NCBI GenBank assembly: GCA_016550425.1
Contig: JABXGS010000221.1
Location: 1 to 17,604, forward strand
Length of the DNA stretch: 17,604 bases
Direction of reading: 5' to 3'
Origin: an archaeon
GTDB taxonomy: Archaea; Asgardarchaeota; Hermodarchaeia; Hermodarchaeales; Hermodarchaeaceae
This document shows positions 6,726 to 13,080 of the stretch, piece by piece; the first letter of the stretch is position 1; each line of letters starts with the position of its first letter. The notes beneath the pieces are model-generated. The model had not been told where the DNA came from, made no database searches, and saw only the letters and a program-made list of their open reading frames with translations. A program made the translations under genes and the position numbers.

Positions 6726-8192
6726 CTAGTCGTCCTGAATTTGGGCGAGATGCTTTGCGAACGCTTTCTTTTCCTGCATATCTGCAAGGCGTCCAATCAT
6801 GATGCGTTGGGCTTGTGGGGATCCCGCGCCGTGCATGGATTCAGTCAAATAGCCCACTGCAGCGCGTCCCATGGTGAGGTTTTCGATGAGGCGGAGCATC
6901 TTGATGCGGTTCACTGTGCTAACGTCCTCGACGCCAGCCAGATACTTTTCGATGATGCTGCGTGTTTCGGGATTTTCGAGTTCCTTAGCGCTGGGGCAAG
7001 TCACAAATAAGCCCCCAGCGATGTCCTGTAGCAGCCGCGCTATTTCAAATGGAAAGCGCGTCACATTCTGTTTACACACATTCGCCAAGAGAATATCGAC
7101 CAGATAATTTCCAGCGGGTGTAGCGCTGCCGCAACTGGAACAAGCCATCCCACAGGCATAGAGGGTCTCGTTGAGGTGGATCATTTCAGTGATTTTGTCT
7201 TTGATGTGGGAGGCTTTTTCGACGCCGTTGTATTCAGCGATGGTGGCAGCTGCACCAACCAGGACATCACCTACACCGACTTTGCAGCCTCCGTAGCTTT
7301 GGCGATGGTAGGCCGCAAAGCTTTCGACGAGACGACTACAGAACTGAGATTCGCCGTTCATGAAGATGCGATCCTTGGGGACAAAGACATCGTCAAAGAT
7401 GATGAGGCATTCTTGTCCGCCAAATTCGGGGTTGCCACAGTCAATATCGCCTTCCTTGGTCTGATCCAGGCGGCGTAAATCGCTGGCCTGGCGACCATAA
7501 AAATAGGTAATCCCTTTCGCGTCAGCGGGAACGGCACAGCAGATTGTGAACCTTTCTTCTTCGTTACGCATCGCTAAAGTGGGCATAATCAGGTGCTCAT
7601 GGGAGTTCACTGCACCAGTTTGGTGGGCTTTCGCACCACGAATGACAACTCCGTCGTCTCGTTGGTCAACGACGTGAACGTAGACATCTGGGTCTTTTTG
7701 TTCGGAGGGGCGTTTGCTTCGGTCGCCTTTGGGGTCGGTCATGCATCCGTCGATGACCCAGTCATGAGTTTCCACGTGTTTCATGTATTCGGTGAATCGT
7801 TGATGATAGTCTGTTCCGTGTTGTTGGTCGATTTCAAAAGTGGTTAGATAAACAGCGTTCATGGCGTCCATGCCGACACAGCGTTGGAAACATGTACCAC
7901 ATTGTTGTCCTAGTAGCCGGAGCATTTTCACCTTCTGTTCGAGGTCTTCGGTGCTTTGGTGGAGATGACAGAACCGGTTAATTTTATTTCCCGTCAACGA
8001 GGAGGTGGCAGTCATCAATTCTTGTGTCTGCGGATGATGCGCCAAATCGTAGGTAAGGGCAACGGAATTAATTGACGCTTGGATGATGGGATGTTGTAAG
8101 GGATCTTGGAGCTGTTCACCGGTAAAATAAACCGTCAGGGGTCCTCGTTTTGTGAGACTTGTTCGATACTGGTCACCAGTCATTAACACCAT
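6726..8192 (-). CDS. abfD: 4-hydroxybutyryl-CoA dehydratase / vinylacetyl-CoA isomerase
   Basis: This 488-residue enzyme is recognised along its whole length. It converts 4-hydroxybutyryl-CoA to crotonyl-CoA using FAD and an unusual [4Fe-4S] cluster. In the Clostridium aminobutyricum enzyme the ligands are C99, C103, H292 and C299. The same spacings occur here: CFQRC gives C101 and C105, and HRQSYGGC gives H296 and C303. Other active-site residues also have counterparts: T192 in 'AHQTGAV', E261 in 'GGQECLI', Y300, K304 and E451. The start MVLMTGDQY matches the family, and an AGGTGA ribosome site lies 6 nt upstream. The enzyme works in 4-aminobutyrate/succinate fermentation or in archaeal 4-hydroxybutyrate carbon-fixation cycles. 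No partner gene from either pathway is beside it, so the direction here is undecided. It is oxygen-sensitive in anaerobes. Confidence 0.95.
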   Translation of the reverse strand: MVLMTGDQYRTSLTKRGPLTVYFTGEQLQDPLQHPIIQASINSVALTYDLAHHPQTQELMTATSSLTGNKINRFCHLHQSTEDLEQKVKMLRLLGQQCGTCFQRCVGMDAMNAVYLTTFEIDQQHGTDYHQRFTEYMKHVETHDWVIDGCMTDPKGDRSKRPSEQKDPDVYVHVVDQRDDGVVIRGAKAHQTGAVNSHEHLIMPTLAMRNEEERFTICCAVPADAKGITYFYGRQASDLRRLDQTKEGDIDCGNPEFGGQECLIIFDDVFVPKDRIFMNGESQFCSRLVESFAAYHRQSYGGCKVGVGDVLVGAAATIAEYNGVEKASHIKDKITEMIHLNETLYACGMACSSCGSATPAGNYLVDILLANVCKQNVTRFPFEIARLLQDIAGGLFVTCPSAKELENPETRSIIEKYLAGVEDVSTVNRIKMLRLIENLTMGRAAVGYLTESMHGAGSPQAQRIMIGRLADMQEKKAFAKHLAQIQDD

Positions 8193-8198
8193 ATCTAG

Positions 8199-8204
8199 TC
8201 ACCT
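8199..8204 (-). promoter_or_regulatory. Ribosome binding site of the dehydratase gene
   Basis: On the minus strand AGGTGA lies 6 nt before the ATG at 8192. It matches the archaeal anti-Shine-Dalgarno and supports this start over the internal ATG at 8183. Confidence 0.6.
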
Positions 8205-8353
8205 GATCATAACCTTGACCGGCATATCTGGGGTGCAAGCCTACTTGTGCATTTCGAATTTCATGGATTCTGGTGTTGGTGATCCTAGTTGTAGAAACTG
8301 GCTTTCAGGGATTCTTCTTCACCCATAATCTTCTCGCCCCTATCTGCAGGGTA
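8205..8353. other. Intergenic stretch with no clear gene
   Basis: This gap between the ICMT-like gene and the dehydratase must hold the dehydratase promoter, but no good TATA box stands out. One 13-codon minus-strand frame (8326-8285, starting MGEEESLKAS) has no detectable support. I see nothing else. Confidence 0.3.
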
Positions 8354-8926
8354 TTACTTCTTCTCTTCAACTGGTTTGGAGACACGGCGCCATGGTCGAG
8401 GAATAATTAACGGGGTGCGTTCCTTATAGATTTGATACGCCTCCCCAAACCGTCGCTCTAGTTGTGGCTCTTCTCGGCGCTTCAACCACACCCAAAGCAG
8501 CATAAACGTAACCAGCGGGATGACCAGGATTGCTGTGATTGATTGCGCTAACCAGCCAATACCATTGAGTAGGAACAAAAATCCGAGAATCATGGGATTT
8601 CGCGTATACGCATATAATCCCGTTGTTACCAATTTGGTAGACTGAGCGGCATCATCTACATCCCCCCACGGCATCCCTTGACCTGCACGATGCAACTGAT
8701 ATATGGATCCCCAGCAAATCACCAAACCACTCACTAAAACACATATTCCAATGATGAAGTTGAACGGAACAGGAGGAAATATGGGGAGGCCCAACACTGC
8801 ATCTGCTAGCTTTCCTCCCCAAAATGTGGTCAACGGAATCACGATCACAAATAATAATACAATAAATGGTATTACTCGCAGGTTCATCGTCCGTTCGTTA
8901 GATTCCATTTCTGGTTCTTCCACCAA
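8354..8926 (-). CDS. ICMT/PEMT-family integral membrane methyltransferase
   Basis: This 190-residue membrane protein has about four to five helices, near residues 17-35, 55-78, 112-130 and 130-148. It carries the C-terminal SAM-binding signature of the isoprenylcysteine carboxyl methyltransferase/PEMT superfamily: GLYAYTRNPMILGF (103-116), then RREEPQLERRFGEAYQIYKERTPLIIPRPWR (about 150-180). In this group the RNP motif and the paired glutamates bind SAM. Prokaryotic members act on lipids, quinones or unknown small molecules, so prenyl-cysteine methylation should not be assumed. The frame opens with TTG (8926) and GTG (8923) codons. A GGAGGTG at 8931-8937 is 4 and 7 nt away respectively, which favours the GTG. 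It follows the HXXEE gene by 13 bp, an evident operon. Confidence 0.85.
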   Translation of the reverse strand: MVEEPEMESNERTMNLRVIPFIVLLFVIVIPLTTFWGGKLADAVLGLPIFPPVPFNFIIGICVLVSGLVICWGSIYQLHRAGQGMPWGDVDDAAQSTKLVTTGLYAYTRNPMILGFLFLLNGIGWLAQSITAILVIPLVTFMLLWVWLKRREEPQLERRFGEAYQIYKERTPLIIPRPWRRVSKPVEEKK

Positions 8927-8930
8927 TTCA

Positions 8931-8937
8931 CACCTCC
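8931..8937 (-). promoter_or_regulatory. Strong ribosome binding site of the ICMT-like gene
   Basis: GGAGGTG on the minus strand lies between the HXXEE stop (8940-8942) and the TTG/GTG start codons. The spacing is better for the GTG at 8923 than for the TTG at 8926. Confidence 0.6.
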
Positions 8938-8939
8938 GT

Positions 8940-9431
8940 TCAATTCTGTACTTCTTTTTTCATTTGACGGCGAAATCGATACGCTAAGCCGAACATTACT
9001 AAAGTCATAATGGTTCCAAGAACTGCTGCGATCATAAAGTAGAGAAGCAAAATCTCGCCGGGTAACAGAAAATATCGAATGATGAAGTACATCAGGATCC
9101 AATAAATCGGACTTGAAATAAGTCCAGGCGCAAATTTTCGAGTCACCAGCGTTTGGAGGAGATGCCAGAACCCATTTGTCACAAACATAAAGGCAAAACT
9201 CAATGGCCAAAGTACCCAAACTCCGCCAAACAGCTCAAACACCAGAATCCCGACGACAAATACTAGAAAAATCATAAAGTTAAATCCGAAGAACATCCGG
9301 CCCGAATACTCCGGCCAAAAAGTTCTGCGCATCATCTCAATGAATCCCTCTCCTACGGCTACTTCTTCAATGATATGTACACAGTAGGCCATCACATACC
9401 CCCAAAACAAGACACTTAACGTAATTTCCAT
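8940..9431 (-). CDS. HXXEE domain integral membrane protein
   Basis: Counted from the ATG at 9431, the 163-residue protein has about four membrane helices and the features that define the HXXEE family. These are the motif HIIEE at H19/E22/E23 near the end of helix 1, NGFWH at N86-H90 in a later helix, and APGLISS (101-107) leading into the next. The buried His/Glu residues suggest a metal-binding or catalytic membrane site, but the family has no proven activity. The frame could begin at a GTG at 9443. However, the archaeal ribosome sequence GGGGTGAT (9446-9439) overlaps that GTG and lies 7 nt before the ATG, which I therefore prefer. It is followed 13 bp later by the ICMT-like methyltransferase. 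Confidence 0.8.
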   Translation of the reverse strand: MEITLSVLFWGYVMAYCVHIIEEVAVGEGFIEMMRRTFWPEYSGRMFFGFNFMIFLVFVVGILVFELFGGVWVLWPLSFAFMFVTNGFWHLLQTLVTRKFAPGLISSPIYWILMYFIIRYFLLPGEILLLYFMIAAVLGTIMTLVMFGLAYRFRRQMKKEVQN

Positions 9432-9438
9432 CAGTGAA

Positions 9439-9446
9439 ATCACCCC
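9439..9446 (-). promoter_or_regulatory. Ribosome binding site that sets the HXXEE gene start
   Basis: GGGGTGAT on the minus strand pairs with the archaeal anti-Shine-Dalgarno and lies 7 nt before the ATG at 9431. The in-frame GTG at 9443 is inside this site. An AT-rich TATA candidate lies at about 9459-9472. Confidence 0.5.
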
Positions 9447-9548
9447 AAAGTATGCTGAGAATTTATTAGAATCCCCTATGTATTTGCTTTACCATTGAAT
9501 CTGTTTTCCCTACTTTCATCAGGTTTTGCTTATGTCGGGGTCTGGCGT

Positions 9549-10448
9549 TTAATATACTGCGCGGGTGATATCTTCGAGAAAATCAAAGCGGGAATCTAAG
9601 AGTAGTTTGGGATTCTCTACGAAGATAGTGAATGTGTAAGTAAACGCAAAGTTTGAGGTTGAGGACAGGACAAAGTCGGGTTTATAGCCAAATTTGCGGG
9701 TCCAGCGTTTCATGACCGGGCGGAGTTTTTCTTCATAGTGATTGAGTCCGGGTGCGATGGGGAACTGGAGTTCGAAAGCGTATTGGATGAGTGTTGATGT
9801 ATCTACAGCTTGGCTAAGGACTTTCCAGATTCGGTTGGGAATGGAAACGTCTTCGTGAGGCTCTTGTTTTTGGTCAGTTTCGAGTAGTCTTTTTTGTTCA
9901 AAGCGGAAATTGGTTACCGATGAGCTCATCACGTTATCATTTGGGATGAGTGCTGTGGTTCCATCCATTTGCCGTATTTTTGTATAGTTAAGACTGATTT
10001 CTAAAACGATTCCTTCGTTGGAACCAATGCGTACATAGTCTCCGACATTGAAAGGATTGGTAACCATTACGTATAATCCTGCCACAAAATTTCGTATAGC
10101 CAGGCTGATGGCGATCCCAACTGCGAGACCAATAATGACAGCAGCATCACCTACAATGCTGACGACCCAGACTTGAATATGCAGGGGGAGAAAGGCGGTT
10201 ATGGCGATGACCGCAATCCAGATGAAGATGATTCGAATTGCCAGATTAATTCCGTTTATGGCGTTGGGTGGAACTCCGAGGGTTTTTGCCCGTCTTCGGA
10301 CTAATCGTGTTATGATGCTGGAGAGAATGAGAAGGATAATCCAGATGAGTATGAGAAACAGGATGGGAAAAAAATTCAGCTGCAAAAAGTACACAAATGC
10401 ATAAAATGCTCCGATAATATCGCCTAGTGGATCAGTTGGTTGAAGCAA
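9549..10448 (-). CDS. mscS: MscS-family mechanosensitive ion channel
   Basis: This 299-residue MscS-like channel opens under membrane tension to release solutes during osmotic downshock. Two N-terminal helices lie at about residues 12-48 and 60-85. They are followed by the pore-lining third helix, rich in small residues (IGLAVGIAISLAIRNFVAGLYV, about 105-126). Next is the hallmark beta domain: NPFNVGDYVRIGSNEGIVLEISLNYTKIRQMDGTTALIPNDNVMSS (about 132-177). The last 100 residues form the alpha/beta vestibule. The length is close to that of E. coli MscS (286). An in-frame TAA lies only seven codons upstream, so the TTG at 10448 is the first common start. A GGGCGG lies just before it as a weak ribosome site. 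It lies 105 bp or more upstream of the HXXEE gene, so co-transcription is possible but not clear. Confidence 0.92.
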   Translation of the reverse strand: MLQPTDPLGDIIGAFYAFVYFLQLNFFPILFLILIWIILLILSSIITRLVRRRAKTLGVPPNAINGINLAIRIIFIWIAVIAITAFLPLHIQVWVVSIVGDAAVIIGLAVGIAISLAIRNFVAGLYVMVTNPFNVGDYVRIGSNEGIVLEISLNYTKIRQMDGTTALIPNDNVMSSSVTNFRFEQKRLLETDQKQEPHEDVSIPNRIWKVLSQAVDTSTLIQYAFELQFPIAPGLNHYEEKLRPVMKRWTRKFGYKPDFVLSSTSNFAFTYTFTIFVENPKLLLDSRFDFLEDITRAVY

Positions 10449-10484
10449 TAGTTCCGCCCTTCTTTGGTATTATTTGTGCTGATG

Positions 10485-10494
10485 ACTTTAAAGT
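10485..10494 (-). promoter_or_regulatory. Palindromic TATA-like box of the MscS gene
   Basis: ACTTTAAAGT is a perfect 10-bp palindrome 37-46 bp upstream of the TTG at 10448. It could place the start site near 10463. The symmetry leaves strand assignment to the neighbouring gene. Confidence 0.4.
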
Positions 10495-10801
10495 ATCAGT
10501 CCCTGGTGTTATGATAGTTTTGGGGCTTCACTTGAATTAATAATTTGTTAACATGATAACCGAGGAGGTAATGGGACAAGCTGTATTCTGAAGATGAGGG
10601 GGTGATTGAACGCATTTGGTACAAATCGACGAAGGGTCGAGGATGTTGGCTCTTCGATTTTGGTTGAAAACTGATAAATGGCTTCTGTATTTGATGTGAA
10701 AGATAATTTGTTTCACAGCACATATGCTAGATAGATGAAAACGATGACTAGCGTGATGAACAGATAACACAGCACCCAAGAGTTTTTTGACCTGTAAAGG
10801 A
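10495..10801. other. Long intergenic region without a convincing gene
   Basis: About 300 bp lie between the MscS promoter and the end of the cysteine-synthase-like gene. Frames of 75-80 codons exist on the minus strand, but they are low-complexity (Ser/His/Gln-rich) and match nothing I know. On the plus strand there are only short fragments, including ones following GGAGG at 10563-10567 and GGGGTGAT at 10599-10606, each stopped within 30 codons. A hairpin lies at 10695-10717, and a T6 tract at about 10784-10789 could end a plus-strand transcript. It may be a regulatory region, a small RNA locus or a decayed gene. Confidence 0.35.
10695..10717. repeat. Inverted repeat; copy 1 of a 21-bp repeat flanking the cysteine-synthase-like gene
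   Basis: TGTGAAA and TTTCACA form perfect 7-bp arms around a 9-bp spacer. Positions 10697-10717 match 11952-11972 at 19 of 21 bases, in the same orientation. The two copies lie on either side of the PLP enzyme gene (10802-11737), both in intergenic DNA. Confidence 0.5.
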
Positions 10802-11737
10802 CTACTTTGTTTTGTAAAGGTCTGTACTCAGGTATTTTAGCCCTGAATCGTTTAGCAATGTAACTACTGTAGCCTTTGGTCCTAATGTTTTCGCGATCTT
10901 AATAGCTGCTACCACATTAGCACCTGATGAAGTGCCTGCGAAGAGCCCTTCCTCTCGTGCTAAGCGTTGAGCCATTACTTTGGCTTCCTGTGTGGAAACT
11001 CGTATTATCTCATCAATCAAACTGGAATTCCATAAAGGGGGGATAAACCCAATACCGATTCCATCGATACCATGAGCCCCTCTGCTCCCACCAGACAGAA
11101 CAGGTGATTCTCTAGGCTCAACCGCCACTATTTTCACATCTGGATGCTGCTTCTTCAACACCTTCGCTGTTCCCATGAGAGATCCCGCTGTCCCAACGAC
11201 TTGTACAAAAGCATCAACCGCGCCCTCTGTTTGTTCCCAAATTTCCTCAGCGAGAGCAAAATATCCGGATATCTGGTCTTGGTTATGCAGTTGATTGGTC
11301 CAGTACGTCTTTGGTGCTTCACTAATTTTACGCGCCTTTTCAATCATTGCGTCAATTAATTCCTTGGTTATTCCACGACCATGACTTGGAATAACTGTTA
11401 CTTCCGCACCTAAAGCCTGCATATGATCCAGTTTATCGCGACTAAAGGCATCCGAAGAGACTATTCGAAGTCGATACCCTTTTGCTGCACAAATAAATGC
11501 CAGCGATGTACCAGTACTTCCCCCAGTATATTCAACTACGGTTCCACCCGGTTTCAACCGACCATCTTGTTCGGCTTTATCAATCATTGCTTGTGCCATA
11601 CGATCTTTCATGCTCCCCGTTGGGTTTTCCCACTCCAACTTCACAAGCACACGGGCATACCCCTGCGGAACCACTTGCTGCAACTGCACCAATGAAGTAT
11701 TCCCAATGGCCGCTAGAATATTTTCTCCTATCTTCAC
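10802..11737 (-). CDS. Cysteine synthase family PLP-dependent enzyme
   Basis: This 311-residue fold-type II PLP enzyme is close to CysK/CysM in length. PLP would be bound by K44 in ENPTGSMKDRMA. The substrate loop is EYTGGSTGTS (69-78) and the phosphate loop is GTAGSLMGTA (about 179-188). Further CysK-like landmarks are 'GIGIGFIPP', 'EGLFAGTSSGAN' and 'LNDSGLKYLSTDL'. In CysK and cystathionine beta-synthase the loop normally reads TSGNTG; here the asparagine is replaced by serine. Family membership is clear, but the substrate (O-acetylserine, O-phosphoserine, homocysteine or other) is not. The GTG at 11737 is the first start, without a good ribosome site. A TATA-like box at 11778-11786 implies a leader of about 20 nt, and a perfect inverted repeat lies just upstream of it. 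The gene is monocistronic, flanked by two large gaps. Confidence 0.85.
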   Translation of the reverse strand: MKIGENILAAIGNTSLVQLQQVVPQGYARVLVKLEWENPTGSMKDRMAQAMIDKAEQDGRLKPGGTVVEYTGGSTGTSLAFICAAKGYRLRIVSSDAFSRDKLDHMQALGAEVTVIPSHGRGITKELIDAMIEKARKISEAPKTYWTNQLHNQDQISGYFALAEEIWEQTEGAVDAFVQVVGTAGSLMGTAKVLKKQHPDVKIVAVEPRESPVLSGGSRGAHGIDGIGIGFIPPLWNSSLIDEIIRVSTQEAKVMAQRLAREEGLFAGTSSGANVVAAIKIAKTLGPKATVVTLLNDSGLKYLSTDLYKTK

Positions 11738-11777
11738 GCAGCCAACCAGCTATTCTCCAAATAAGTTTCCAAAACCT

Positions 11778-11786
11778 AAATATCTT
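11778..11786 (-). promoter_or_regulatory. TATA-like box of the cysteine-synthase-like gene
   Basis: AGATATTTA on the minus strand is centred about 45 bp upstream of the GTG at 11737 and predicts a short leader. Confidence 0.4.
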
Positions 11787-11797
11787 ATTCCAAAGTA

Positions 11798-11816
11798 ATG
11801 TCCAAAAAGTGGACAT
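11798..11816. promoter_or_regulatory. Perfect inverted repeat upstream of the TATA box, regulator site candidate
   Basis: ATGTCCA-AAAAG-TGGACAT has perfect 7-bp arms and a 5-bp centre, 19 bp in all. It ends 12 bp upstream of the TATA-like box of the cysteine-synthase-like gene, where archaeal activators or repressors with a winged-helix dimer fold commonly bind. The size suits one homodimer. Confidence 0.5.
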
Positions 11817-11871
11817 AACAAACTCACTAATCGTATTGTAGCCTACTAGATGCTGAGTGGCTCCAAGGTTA

Positions 11872-11888
11872 GAGAAAGGGGGTTTCTC
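11872..11888. repeat. Hairpin with G5 loop
   Basis: GAGAAA-GGGGG-TTTCTC has perfect 6-bp arms around five guanines, followed on the plus strand by ATTTATTAT. It could be an RNA hairpin, a terminator of a short plus-strand transcript or a protein site. No function can be assigned. Confidence 0.4.
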
Positions 11889-11951
11889 ATTTATTATGTG
11901 TCATTCTACCAAGTGTCGAAGACATACATGCTTGGGGTCCTTCAAATGCTA

Positions 11952-11972
11952 TGAAAGATGATTTGGTTCACA
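11952..11972. repeat. Copy 2 of the 21-bp repeat flanking the cysteine-synthase-like gene
   Basis: It differs from 10697-10717 at two of 21 positions (A/G and T/G) and has the same orientation. Flanking bases are not similar, so the unit is short. The outer TGAA/TTCA symmetry is kept. Confidence 0.45.
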
Positions 11973-12006
11973 TCCTAGAACCAGTATTTCAGTACATTTT
12001 GTAAGG

Positions 12007-12015
12007 CTTTTATTT
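12007..12015 (+). promoter_or_regulatory. TATA-like box and ribosome site for the 12052 gene
   Basis: CTTTTATTT lies about 40 bp before the GTG at 12052. A GGAGG at 12037-12041 lies 10 nt before the start. The TATA call is weak; the ribosome site is good. Confidence 0.35.
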
Positions 12016-12051
12016 CAAATCAGCGCATTCATTGGTGGAGGGTTTAAGGTA

Positions 12052-12930
12052 GTGCAGTTCTTCGTTGGATTGTATACGAATTGGATGAATGAGTGGTCAG
12101 CAATTGAGGAGGTTGTGTTAGCTGCAGATCGATTGGGTTTTAATGGTGTATTGATGCCAGATCATTATATGTTTAGCAAAGAAGTGATGGGGCTTCGTCC
12201 GGATCGAAATTCCACCTTGGAGTCTTGGATTGCGTTAGCTGTACTTGCGAGTAGGACAGAGCGTGTGCGGTTAGGAACATTGGTATCGCCGATTCCATTG
12301 CGTCCACCGGGAATACTGGCCAAGATGGTGACTACCGTAGATGTCTTATCGAAGGGTCGTGTGGTCTTAGGGGTGGGTGCCGGCTGGTCTGATGTCGAAT
12401 TCGAAGGATATAGCGTGTGGGATTCGCCAAAAGTGCGGGTTGATAAGGTCGAAGAAGGCGTGGAATTGATCCGTCGCTTATGGACGGAAGACGAGGTCTA
12501 TTTTGAGGGGAAGTTTTACCAAGCGAAGGGTGCCGTATTGGAACCAAAACCCGTGCAAAAACCACACCCAACCTTGCTCTTCGGAGGGCATAAGAATCGA
12601 ATGCTGGGATTGGCGGGTCGTTTTGCTGATATCACATATATCAAAACCGCTGAGGAGAACCTCGAATTGGAATGCGAACTCTTTGAGGAGAAAAAAGCAG
12701 CGGTGCTGCAAAGTGTTAAGGAACAAAAACGGAGAAACAAACCAGCCTTTATGTTTGGGAGTTTTCATTTTCATCTCTTGTATAATCCATTTGATGTGAA
12801 AGAATGTCAAGGCAGGGTGGAAGCCGCAGAAAAGGTAGGGGCACAATATTTCTTAACGCCATTTCCTGCTGGAAGACAAGTTGAAGCAATGGAACAATTC
12901 GCAAAAGACATTATTCCCTCATATTCGTAA
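12052..12930 (+). CDS. LLM-class flavin/F420-dependent oxidoreductase
   Basis: This 292-residue luciferase-like monooxygenase-superfamily protein is a TIM barrel that binds FMN or, in most archaeal relatives, coenzyme F420. Landmarks are the opening strand and helix (FFVGLYTN, then EVVLAADRLGFNGVLMPDHYM), STLESWIALAVLASRTERVRLGTLVSPIPLRPP (about 59-91), and TTVDVLSKGRVVLGVGAGW (about 97-115). Further on are 'EGVELIRRLWTEDEVYFEGKFY' and 'PTLLFGGHKNRMLGLAGRFAD'. These are the usual conserved blocks of the family. F420 use is inferred from the archaeal context, not from a diagnostic residue. The start is a GTG at 12052 with GGAGG 10 nt upstream. It stands alone, divergent from the cysteine-synthase-like gene and convergent with a second, diverged LLM-class gene. 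Substrate unknown. Confidence 0.88.
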   Translation: MQFFVGLYTNWMNEWSAIEEVVLAADRLGFNGVLMPDHYMFSKEVMGLRPDRNSTLESWIALAVLASRTERVRLGTLVSPIPLRPPGILAKMVTTVDVLSKGRVVLGVGAGWSDVEFEGYSVWDSPKVRVDKVEEGVELIRRLWTEDEVYFEGKFYQAKGAVLEPKPVQKPHPTLLFGGHKNRMLGLAGRFADITYIKTAEENLELECELFEEKKAAVLQSVKEQKRRNKPAFMFGSFHFHLLYNPFDVKECQGRVEAAEKVGAQYFLTPFPAGRQVEAMEQFAKDIIPSYS

Positions 12931-13080
12931 ACAACGAATTCTTCCATAAGTATCAATTTTTCACGAGTAAACAGAGTTTCTAACTATTACCTGCTAATTG
13001 ACAACCTATTCGAAGACATAGCTGCCATATCATGTTACAAATCTGTGGTAATCCTTCGATGTCAAGGATTTGGGGTTTAG
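12931..13080. other. Convergent intergenic spacer
   Basis: This 150-bp AT-rich spacer lies between two converging oxidoreductase genes. I see no gene and no strong hairpin. Confidence 0.4.

Larger units (their letters stand above)
11817..12006. other. Intergenic region between divergent genes, with hairpin and repeat copy
   Basis: The rest of the 314-bp divergent spacer has no gene I can support. It contains a hairpin (11872-11888) and the second 21-bp repeat copy (11952-11972). Its length is unusual for this otherwise compact window. Confidence 0.4.

Noticed and set aside
7176..7847. Plus-strand frames of 84-100 codons inside the dehydratase gene
   Set aside because: They are antisense to a fully recognised enzyme with intact motifs; composition follows the complementary codons.
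8285..8326. 13-codon minus-strand frame before the dehydratase
   Set aside because: Too short, and without homology or coupling evidence.
10695..10717. CRP-like site (TGTGA...TCACA)
   Set aside because: The half-sites are 13 bp apart instead of 6, and CRP regulation is not expected in an archaeon.
10496..10779. Minus-strand frames of 75 and 80 codons before the MscS gene
   Set aside because: They overlap each other, are low-complexity, and one runs through the 10695-10717 hairpin; no support beyond length.
10741..10790. Possible C/D box small RNA (GTGATGA at 10753-10759)
   Set aside because: No properly spaced CTGA D box or second C'/D' pair could be found.
11423..11841. Plus-strand frames of 90 and 114 codons opposite the cysteine-synthase-like gene
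   Set aside because: Antisense to a well-supported enzyme and its promoter.
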